The translations under genes were made by a program, and so were the position numbers. DNA of 7,083 nt, taken from positions 1 through 7,083 of the forward strand of contig JAITGJ010000217.1 in the NCBI GenBank assembly GCA_031280705.1, read 5' to 3'. Numbering within the stretch: position 1 is the first letter of the stretch; each line of letters begins with the position of its first letter. The notes beneath the pieces were generated by a model that saw only the letters and a program-made list of their open reading frames with translations, was not told where the DNA came from and did no database searches. This document shows, one piece after another, positions 1-5,795 of the stretch. This stretch comes from Spirochaetaceae bacterium (GTDB lineage Bacteria > Spirochaetota > Spirochaetia > Treponematales > Breznakiellaceae).

Positions 1-2
1 CC

Positions 3-257
3 GGCGGCTTCGGGCCGCCTCCCGGCGGGCCGGGTGGTTTTGGGCCTCCTCCGGGCGGCCCCGACGGTCCTCCTCCCGGCGGGCCGGGCGGTTTCGGTCC
101 TCCTCCCGGTGGGCCGGGCGGTGTCGGTCCTCCTCCCGGCGGGCCGGGCGGTTTCGGTCCTCCTCCCCGCGGGCCCGGCGGCTGCGGGCCGCCTCCCGGC
201 GGGCCGGGTGGTTTTGGGCCTCCTCCGGGCGGCCCCGGTGGTCCTCCTCCCAGCGGG
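3..257 (+). repeat. Tandem 30-bp repeats coding a GGPGGFGPPP decapeptide
   Basis: About nine imperfect copies in the frame of the downstream ABC exporter. Full 30-bp units begin at 24, 78, 108, 138, 168 and 198. Shortened 24-bp units (GGPDGPPP, GGPGGPPP) begin at 54 and 228, with partial copies at 3 and 252. The Phe position varies to Val (108 unit) and Cys (168 unit). Against the commonest unit I count 21 of 25 differences at third codon positions of this frame, nearly all silent, which argues that the repeat is translated in this frame. A higher-order duplication is visible: 3-77 recurs at 177-251 with only three mismatches (174 bp apart). The Gly-X-Y pattern breaks in every unit, so it is not collagen. 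The peptide should be disordered and cytoplasmic; its role is unknown. Confidence 0.9.
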
Positions 258-2204
258 CCGGGCGGATCGGAAACGCTCCCGGAACAAAACGGTGGCGTTT
301 TCGGGCAGACGCCGGCACGGAACAGCCTGACCCCTACGGACCGGAGCGGCCCCATGGGCGGCCCCGGGCGCGGCGGCCCCGGTCCGGGCCCCGGACGCGG
401 CCCCATGGGCTTTATGATGGCTCAGAAAGCGCGGGACTTTAAGGGTACCATGCGGCGGCTTTTTGCCTTTATCAAACCCTACGTTCCCCGCTTTGTGCTC
501 ATCACCGTCCTCACGGTATTTTCCACGGCGCTCCAGATTGCCGGCCCCCGCATTAACGGCATGGTGATCGATGAGCTTTTTAACGGAGCCATGGCCCAGA
601 TGCGCGGCGTGGGCGGCATCAATTTTGTCCGGATCGCACAGATTATTTCCTGGCTTATCTGGATATTTGGGATAGGCACCGTGTTCCAGTTCATTCAGGG
701 CTGGATTATGGCTTCCGTAAGCGCCAATCTCACGTACCGCTTTCGGGACGAACTGAGCAAAAAAATACACCGCCTGCCCTTCACCTTCTTCGACGGCACG
801 ACCCACGGGGAAATACTGTCCCGGATCACGAACGATGTTGACACGGTTACGATGACGCTGAACCAGAGCATCAACCAGGTGATTACATCGGCCTGTCAGC
901 TTATCGGCATCATCGGAATTATGTGCACGGTCAACTGGCAGCTTACCGTTGCATCCCTCGCGCTGCTTTCCCTTTCCTTTCTGGTGGTGCGGGTGATTAT
1001 CAAGCATTCGCAGGTGCTTTTCAGAACGCAGCAGAATTATCTGGGCCAGGTGAACAGTCATGTTGAAGAAATGTTTTCCGCGCATACGGTGGTCAAGGCG
1101 TTTTCCGGCGAAGAAAAATCGGTAAAATCCTTCAACCAGTACAACGATGTATTGTACTACGCGGCATGGAAAGCGAATTTTATTTCCGGCCTCATGATGC
1201 CCCTCAACCAGCTTATCGGCAACATTATTTTTGTCGGTATTTGTATCGCCGGCGGCGCGCTCGCGGTGAAGGGCCGCATGACGCTGGGCGGCATTCAGGC
1301 GTTTACGCAGTATGTACGCCAACTCAGCCAGCCGATAAACCAAATCGCGCAGGTTACGAATATGCTCCAGCAGACCGCGGCGGCGGCGGAACGGGTGTTT
1401 GAATTTTTGGAACAGCGCGAAGAAGTGCCGGAAGAAACGGAACCCCGCTCAACCAAAAACATTACCGGGCAGGTTACTTTCGATCAGGTGGTCTTCGGTT
1501 ACGATCCCGCGCATCCCATCATCAAGAATTTCAGCGCGGTGGTCAGGCCGGGTCAGAAAATCGCCATCGTCGGGCCCACCGGCGCGGGGAAAACCACTAT
1601 CGTGAAACTGCTTATGCGCTTCTACGATGTTGACAAGGGTTCTATCAGCATTGACGGACACGATATCCGCCTTTTTACCCGCGACGATCTGCGGCGCCTT
1701 TTCGGCATGGTGCTTCAGGATACGTGGCTTTTTAACGGCGCCATCCGGGAAAATATCCGGTATGGCAGGCTCAATGCCACGGACGCGGAAGTGGAAGACG
1801 CCGCCAGGGCCGCGCAGGTTGATTTTTTTGTGCATACCTGGCCGGAAGGCTACGGCATGGAACTGAACGAAGAAACGACCAATATCAGCCAGGGGCAAAA
1901 ACAGCTTCTTACCATCGCGCGGGCGATTCTTGCGGACCCGAATATGCTGATTCTTGACGAGGCGACGAGCAGTGTTGATACCAGAACGGAAGGGCTCATC
2001 CAGACCGCCATGGACAATCTGATGAAGGGCCGCACCAGTTTTGTGATCGCGCACCGGCTTTCCACCATCCGCAACGCGGACCTCATCCTCGCAATCAAGG
2101 ACGGCGATATTGTGGAGCAGGGCACCCATCAGGAATTGCTCCAGAAAGGCGGCTTTTACGCGGCGCTGTACAACAGTCAGTTTGAAGGGGCCAGCCTCGA
2201 ATAA
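3..2204 (+). CDS. ABC exporter half-transporter (TM288/BmrD type) with Gly/Pro repeat N-terminus, 5' partial
   Basis: Membrane exporter subunit with fused permease and ATPase, expected to act in the inner membrane as a heterodimer that extrudes drugs, lipids or peptides; the substrate is unknown. Residues are numbered from the ATG at 354. Residues 1-20 are Gly/Pro/Arg-rich, 45-350 form the six-helix membrane domain (clear segments near 47-67, 95-118, 170-192, 196-216, 277-300), and 370-605 the ATPase. Visible motifs: Walker A GPTGAGKT 407-414, Q-loop Gln455, signature ISQGQ 511-515, Walker B MLILDE 531-536 with catalytic Glu536, D-loop SSVD, and H-loop His567. SQGQ instead of SGGQ plus an intact catalytic Glu matches the TM288-like subunit of heterodimeric exporters; the partner is not in the window. 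The frame has no stop back to position 3, and repeat variation supports translation there, so I treat 354 (weak GGAG at 343-346) as an alternative start. Stop TAA at 2202. Confidence 0.88.
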   Translation, partial: GGFGPPPGGPGGFGPPPGGPDGPPPGGPGGFGPPPGGPGGVGPPPGGPGGFGPPPRGPGGCGPPPGGPGGFGPPPGGPGGPPPSGPGGSETLPEQNGGVFGQTPARNSLTPTDRSGPMGGPGRGGPGPGPGRGPMGFMMAQKARDFKGTMRRLFAFIKPYVPRFVLITVLTVFSTALQIAGPRINGMVIDELFNGAMAQMRGVGGINFVRIAQIISWLIWIFGIGTVFQFIQGWIMASVSANLTYRFRDELSKKIHRLPFTFFDGTTHGEILSRITNDVDTVTMTLNQSINQVITSACQLIGIIGIMCTVNWQLTVASLALLSLSFLVVRVIIKHSQVLFRTQQNYLGQVNSHVEEMFSAHTVVKAFSGEEKSVKSFNQYNDVLYYAAWKANFISGLMMPLNQLIGNIIFVGICIAGGALAVKGRMTLGGIQAFTQYVRQLSQPINQIAQVTNMLQQTAAAAERVFEFLEQREEVPEETEPRSTKNITGQVTFDQVVFGYDPAHPIIKNFSAVVRPGQKIAIVGPTGAGKTTIVKLLMRFYDVDKGSISIDGHDIRLFTRDDLRRLFGMVLQDTWLFNGAIRENIRYGRLNATDAEVEDAARAAQVDFFVHTWPEGYGMELNEETTNISQGQKQLLTIARAILADPNMLILDEATSSVDTRTEGLIQTAMDNLMKGRTSFVIAHRLSTIRNADLILAIKDGDIVEQGTHQELLQKGGFYAALYNSQFEGASLE

Positions 2205-2218
2205 CAACGGTTTTGTCC

Positions 2219-2273
2219 GGCGCTCATCCGTGCGGCAGCCCGGCGCTGCCGCACGGATGAGCGCCATAATTTT
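2219..2273 (+). terminator. Rho-independent terminator after the ABC exporter gene
   Basis: A perfect 21-bp inverted repeat (2219-2239 with 2245-2265) closes a 5-nt CCGGC loop and is followed by ATAATTTTC. It starts 14 nt after the exporter stop codon. The T tract is short and interrupted, but the stem is very long and GC-rich, so termination at the end of the exporter transcript is likely. No AT-rich tract flanks the other side, so it looks one-directional. Confidence 0.85.
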
Positions 2274-2316
2274 CAAAGACTGGAAAAAGGCCCTTCACCA
2301 TCTCCATGGAAAATAA

Positions 2317-2376
2317 TGCATAAGAATATGCAAGGTATTCATTATATCAATATTATGCATGACTTTATTAAATTGT
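2317..2376 (+). other. In-frame lipoprotein signal peptide upstream of the AT-rich gene's first ATG
   Basis: Read in the frame of the downstream gene, this stretch gives a short basic region (Arg, Lys), a hydrophobic core VFIISILCMTLL, and a lipobox LLNC. No ATG, GTG or TTG lies in this frame upstream of 2359. An ATA at 2320 sits about where a start would be expected, 9 nt after a GGA at 2308-2310. An ATG at 2316 is in another frame and stops at 2379; removing one base between about 2319 and 2335 would join it to the signal peptide. Asn just before the lipobox Cys is tolerated in spirochaete lipoproteins. Confidence 0.5.
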
Positions 2377-2835
2377 CATAGTAATAAATACTATTATGAC
2401 CATTCATGGCTAAACTATCCAAATGAATCTTTGGTAAATGATATTAACGCAGATGATGTTATTCGGAAAAAATACGAAGAAGAACATATTTCCATTTGGC
2501 AATATAATATAAATGTTGAAATCATAAAAACTGAATACAAGGATAAATATATAACACTGCTTCAGAGAAATGAGTCTATTGAGATTACCCAGGAAGAAGC
2601 AAACACTATTTCACATAATCATTTCTTTGGCTCGAATAAAAAGTATTATGTTATTAGAGCTTTGTATCCCTTGCCCGGCGGAACATATATTGTAAATTTA
2701 ACCAATGAGAATAATTTATTTGTATACTATGCTGTCATGGCGAAAAAAGATTATAAACTAAAAGAGAATGCCTTAATAATTGAAGTGAATAATTATCCAA
2801 ATAATATTTTTATTTCATTTTCAATAACGAGTTAA
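2359..2835 (+). CDS. Hypothetical protein, AT-rich gene, probable lipoprotein with damaged or unusual start
   Basis: I do not recognise the family. From the first ATG it is 158 residues, rich in Asn, Tyr, Ile and Lys, with no membrane segment in the body and a beta-looking C-terminal half (a YYVIRALYPLPGGTYIV stretch, then a hydrophobic tail ending at TAA 2833). Composition is far from the neighbours: many ATA, TTA and AAT codons and roughly 20-30% GC. No Shine-Dalgarno sequence lies within 5-12 nt of the ATG at 2359. The same frame is open upstream to a stop at 2314 and there reads as a lipoprotein signal peptide ending in LLNC (Cys codon 2374-2376). The true product may therefore be a secreted lipoprotein whose start has been lost, shifted or is non-standard. 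Alternatively the ATG at 2359 gives a short cytoplasmic protein. It converges on the btu-like operon. Function unknown; recent acquisition is an inference from composition. Confidence 0.6.
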   Translation: MTLLNCHSNKYYYDHSWLNYPNESLVNDINADDVIRKKYEEEHISIWQYNINVEIIKTEYKDKYITLLQRNESIEITQEEANTISHNHFFGSNKKYYVIRALYPLPGGTYIVNLTNENNLFVYYAVMAKKDYKLKENALIIEVNNYPNNIFISFSITS

Positions 2836-2846
2836 TAAATAGCGGG

Positions 2847-2862
2847 AAAAGCGTTTCACGCT
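2847..2862 (-). terminator. Weak candidate terminator for the reverse-strand operon
   Basis: On the - strand a 5-bp stem (AGCGT, loop GAA, ACGCT) is followed by a short T run. It lies about 140 nt past the ATPase stop codon, in the gap between convergent genes. The stem is short, so this is only a possibility. I see no better terminator closer to the stop. Confidence 0.22.
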
Positions 2863-3001
2863 CCGGCTGTTTACACGCCCCCGCTTCGCCGGGACAGCGC
2901 CGGCAGGCGGGCTTGGCCTCCATGCGGACAGGGCAGCGCCGTGTTCCTTCCCGCACCCAAACCGCTGGTGCGATTGGGGCACGGCGGCGTCCGGAACCGG
3001 G

Positions 3002-3772
3002 TTATCCCCGGGGCATGATGTATTTTTCGTAGCCGGGCGGTATCTCGAACACGCCGGTAAGCATATCTTCCCGCAGCACATCGGCGGGTTTTCCAAGCGC
3101 GGCAAGGCTGCCCCGCGCTACAAGCGCCACGCGGTCGGCATAGGCATTTGCGAGGGTCAAATCGTGGAGGCTCATCAGGACGGAAAGACCCGCCCCGGTG
3201 AGGCTCCGCACCAGATTCATCACGGTAAACTGATATTTTGGGTCAAGGTTATTGGTCGGTTCATCCATAAGGATAATGGCCGTTTCCTGCGCCATGGCCC
3301 GCGCGATAAGCACGCGCTGAAATTCGCCTCCTGACAGTTCCGTTACCACACGGTTTTCGTATCCCAAAAGTCCCGCCGCCCGTATCGAATCCACGACCGT
3401 GTTTCTGTCGGATACCGCTTCGGCGGCAAAAAATCCCCGGCGGGGAAAACGCCCCTGGGAAATAAATTCTTCAACCGTAAAGGGCCACAGGGCGTTCTGC
3501 CCCTGAAACACAAAACTTATCGCGGAAGCTTTTTCCCGCTTGCTCATCGACGCCATATCTATTTCGCCCACGCGTATTCTTCCCGCAATGGCCGGCAAAA
3601 ATCCCGCCGCTGTTTTGAGAAGCGTCGTTTTGCCGCCGCCGTTGGGACCGGCAAGCACGAGCAGTTCTCCTTCTTCCAGGGAAAAATTGAGGCCGGAAAG
3701 AACCGTCCGGGAGGCGGCGGTTTTTTTTGATTTGAAGCCTGCGCTTAAATTTTCAGCGGAAAGACGAATCAT
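3002..3772 (-). CDS. btuD: ABC importer ATP-binding protein, BtuD/FecE type
   Basis: Cytoplasmic ATPase of 256 residues that powers uptake of a corrinoid, heme, siderophore or similar metal chelate with the permease and binding protein encoded just upstream. Motifs in order: Walker A GPNGGGKT 42-49, Q-loop Gln90 followed by the GRFP segment (107-110) typical of the FecE group, signature LSGGE 146-150, Walker B IILMDE 166-171, D-loop NNLD 174-177, and switch His203 in SLHD. Length and architecture are normal and complete. The ATG shares one base with the permease stop codon (TGATG), and a strong GGGAAGG lies at 3778-3784, so the start is well supported. An A8 run occurs in codons 16-18. It is the last gene of the operon. 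The symbol reflects family resemblance; the substrate is not proven. Confidence 0.9.
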   Translation of the reverse strand: MIRLSAENLSAGFKSKKTAASRTVLSGLNFSLEEGELLVLAGPNGGGKTTLLKTAAGFLPAIAGRIRVGEIDMASMSKREKASAISFVFQGQNALWPFTVEEFISQGRFPRRGFFAAEAVSDRNTVVDSIRAAGLLGYENRVVTELSGGEFQRVLIARAMAQETAIILMDEPTNNLDPKYQFTVMNLVRSLTGAGLSVLMSLHDLTLANAYADRVALVARGSLAALGKPADVLREDMLTGVFEIPPGYEKYIMPRG

Positions 3773-4833
3773 CAGAACCTTCCCAAATTTTTGCCATAGC
3801 GGGCCAGTATGTAAATGAAAAACGGCGCGCCGCCGGCAGAAGTAATAATTCCTATCGGAAGTTCCACTCCCGCGATCGAGCGGGTGATCATGTCGGCAAT
3901 TACCAGAATCAGCGCGCCCGCGAGCGCCGCGGCCGGAAGCAGCCGCCGGTGCGCGGGGCCGGTTATCACGCGCACCGAATGCGGGGCGATAAGCCCCACA
4001 AAACCGATAATTCCCGTAACGGAAACTGCGGCGGCAACCGCGAGGGAGGCCCCCAGCGCGGCGATAAAACGGGCCTTTTTTACGTCAACGCCGAGGCTTT
4101 CCGCCACTTCTTCTCCCTGGAGCAGCAGATCAAGGTTTCTGCCCGAAAGAAACACGATAAGACAGCCGAGCGCCATGACCGCAACCGCTGTCGGAAGTAC
4201 CGGCCAGGTTGTTCCGTTAAGGCTTCCCTGGAGCCAGTAAAACACCCGGTGGATGTCCCGGTCGCGCAGTACCTGTATCAGTGAAAGCGCCGCCGAAAAC
4301 AGCGTTCCAAGAGCCGTTCCCGCGAGCAGTAACGCTACCGTTGGGGGAGGATTTCCTACCGCGCGGGAAATGACAAACACCAGCGCCACCGCGCCGAGCG
4401 CACCGGCAAAGGCGCACAGGGATACCGGCGACAGGGTCCCGGTCTGGGGCAGCCCGGAAACAATGGCGATGCAGGCTCCCAGCGCCGCCCCCGAAGAAGT
4501 ACCTATCACGTAGGGATCCGCGAGGGAATTGCGGAAAATCCCCTGGAACGCCGCGCCCGATACGGCAAGGGAAGCGCCTACCGCAAGCGCGAGGATCAGC
4601 CGGGGGAGGCGTATTTCAAACAGTATCAGTGCGGCGAGATTCGAAACGCCGCTGTTTTCTGTCCGTTCCAGAAGGACGCGGACCGCTTCAAACAATTCGC
4701 CAAAACTGTAGCGGACGCTGCCCCAGAGAAGCGCCCAAAAAATGGCGGGGACAAGGACGAGAATCAACACCAGAATAAGCAGTGAAGTTTTTCTCGCCTG
4801 GCTTATATCACTGCGCGAAGGAGTAGCGTTCAT
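3772..4833 (-). CDS. btuC: ABC importer permease, BtuC/FecCD family
   Basis: Inner-membrane permease of 353 residues with about ten hydrophobic segments, expected to work as a homodimer carrying a vitamin B12-type or iron-chelate substrate. Family landmarks: RLPR 76-79, GAAFQGIFRNSLADP (93-107), the GEEVAESLGV segment (240-249) where the ATPase docks, GFVGLIAPH 277-285, AHRRLLP 294-300, ELPIG 324-328 and GAPFF 335-339 near the C-terminus. Length is normal. The ATG is 2 nt after the binding-protein stop TAG, with only a weak ribosome site (GCGGAA), so translation is probably coupled to the gene before it. It overlaps the ATPase gene by one base. FecCD permeases for B12, heme and siderophores cannot be told apart by eye; the neighbouring binding protein favours a BtuF-like system. 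Confidence 0.91.
   Translation of the reverse strand: MNATPSRSDISQARKTSLLILVLILVLVPAIFWALLWGSVRYSFGELFEAVRVLLERTENSGVSNLAALILFEIRLPRLILALAVGASLAVSGAAFQGIFRNSLADPYVIGTSSGAALGACIAIVSGLPQTGTLSPVSLCAFAGALGAVALVFVISRAVGNPPPTVALLLAGTALGTLFSAALSLIQVLRDRDIHRVFYWLQGSLNGTTWPVLPTAVAVMALGCLIVFLSGRNLDLLLQGEEVAESLGVDVKKARFIAALGASLAVAAAVSVTGIIGFVGLIAPHSVRVITGPAHRRLLPAAALAGALILVIADMITRSIAGVELPIGIITSAGGAPFFIYILARYGKNLGRF
3778..3784 (-). promoter_or_regulatory. Shine-Dalgarno site for the btuD-like gene
   Basis: GGGAAGG on the - strand, inside the last codons of the permease gene and 5 nt before the ATG at 3772. It fixes the ATPase start and suggests coupled translation of the two genes. Confidence 0.7.
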
Positions 4834-4835
4834 GC

Positions 4836-5795
4836 CTAATTCCGCCGGAACAGTATTTCTGCAATGGACAGCGTGGCGTCCGCGAGGCGGGGGCCGAAAC
4901 GGTACAGCGAATCGGCGTCCACAATGCCGATATTGCCCTCCCGCACCGCGGGAATCCCGGCCCAGCCGGGCCGCGCCGCAATGGCATCCGCGCTGGTACC
5001 CATTTCACCATATTCTGCAACGAGAATCCATGCGGGCGCTTCAAGAATAATTTGCTCAAGGCCCACCTGGGGGTACTGTCCGGCAATGCCGCCGAAAATG
5101 TTATCGCCCCCGGCCATGGTGATGGCGTCGTTAATCCAGGTGCCGCCGCCCACGGTCATAAGCGGATCGTAGCCCAGTTCCCAGAATATCCGGGGACGGG
5201 GACGGTTTCCCCGGAGCGCGGCGGCGCGTCCGGTTTTTTCCCGCATTCCGGCAATGAGCGCTTCGGCTCCGGCGATGTTTCCGGTGATGCGTCCCATGAC
5301 GTCAATGGCCGCGTACACATCGTTGAATGTCCGGGGTTCTATCGCAAAGGAAACAATGCCGAGCCGGTCAAGCAGGCCCGTGAGCCGCTCGTGCATATCC
5401 GCGGAAATAAACACCAGATCGGGCCGGACAGCGGCAACACGCTCCACCGGTATGGTCGCGCCGGTGAATCCGCCCACGACGGGTTTTGTTTTTGCTTCCG
5501 CCGGATAATCGCAGTATTCAGTAACGCCCACAACAGCGTCTCCCGCGCCAATGGCAAACAGTATTTCTGTCAACGCGGGAGAAAGGCTTACGATGCGCTC
5601 CGGCCGGGCGGCCAGGATGACATTACGGCCCAGCGCGTCGGCAAGGGCAAGGGGAAACCCGTCCTCCATAACGGCGCGTTCTTCCACGGGGGGGGCATTT
5701 CCGCTTTTCCCGGCGCAGGCAGAAAATCCGCCCGCGGCAAGGACGCAGACGGCCGCCAGCATGATACACCGGCGATATTCAGTTTTTTTCATCAT
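4836..5795 (-). CDS. btuF: Substrate-binding lipoprotein, BtuF-like (periplasmic binding domain, cobalamin/metal-chelate type)
   Basis: Extracytoplasmic binding protein of 319 residues that would deliver substrate to the adjacent permease. The N-terminus is a lipoprotein signal: MMKK, a hydrophobic core 11-22, and lipobox FSAC with Cys27. The mature part shows the BtuF/FecB pattern: RIVSLSPALTEILFAIGAG 67-85, VGVTEYCDYP 89-98, VRPDLVF 123-129, and a GGTWINDAITMAGGDNIF stretch at 217-234. Glu77 in the SPxxTE motif and Glu247 sit where these proteins usually offer acidic residues for docking on the permease. The start at 5795 is set by GAGGT at 5803-5807. The gene overlaps the nitrogenase-like gene by 4 nt (ATGA). 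A run of eight C falls in codons 34-36, just after the lipid-anchored Cys. The family is clear; cobalamin itself is only the likeliest ligand class. Confidence 0.9.
   Translation of the reverse strand: MMKKTEYRRCIMLAAVCVLAAGGFSACAGKSGNAPPVEERAVMEDGFPLALADALGRNVILAARPERIVSLSPALTEILFAIGAGDAVVGVTEYCDYPAEAKTKPVVGGFTGATIPVERVAAVRPDLVFISADMHERLTGLLDRLGIVSFAIEPRTFNDVYAAIDVMGRITGNIAGAEALIAGMREKTGRAAALRGNRPRPRIFWELGYDPLMTVGGGTWINDAITMAGGDNIFGGIAGQYPQVGLEQIILEAPAWILVAEYGEMGTSADAIAARPGWAGIPAVREGNIGIVDADSLYRFGPRLADATLSIAEILFRRN

Noticed and set aside
3..257. CRISPR array or collagen domain
   Set aside because: The repeats are directly adjacent without unique spacers, are in frame with a protein, and break the Gly-X-Y triplet in every unit.
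34..330. 98-residue Leu/Ala/Gly/Arg-rich open frame over the repeats
   Set aside because: It is another frame of the 30-bp repeat. All three + frames are open there, and differences between copies are mostly silent only in the exporter frame.
354..356. ATG as the sole start of the ABC exporter
   Set aside because: It has a weak GGAG at proper distance and homologues begin with similar leaders, so it stays possible. However, the open frame and third-position pattern upstream favour a start further left.
1449..2276. 275-residue reverse-strand open frame
   Set aside because: It is antisense to the ATPase domain of the exporter, resembles no family and is explained by GC-rich codon bias.
2836..3001. 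Cobalamin riboswitch, suggested by the B12-type importer and GGAGGCCAAGCCCGCCTGCC-like sequence on the - strand
   Set aside because: It lies downstream of the operon, not upstream, and the conserved B12-box bases are absent. Any real riboswitch would be beyond position 7083.
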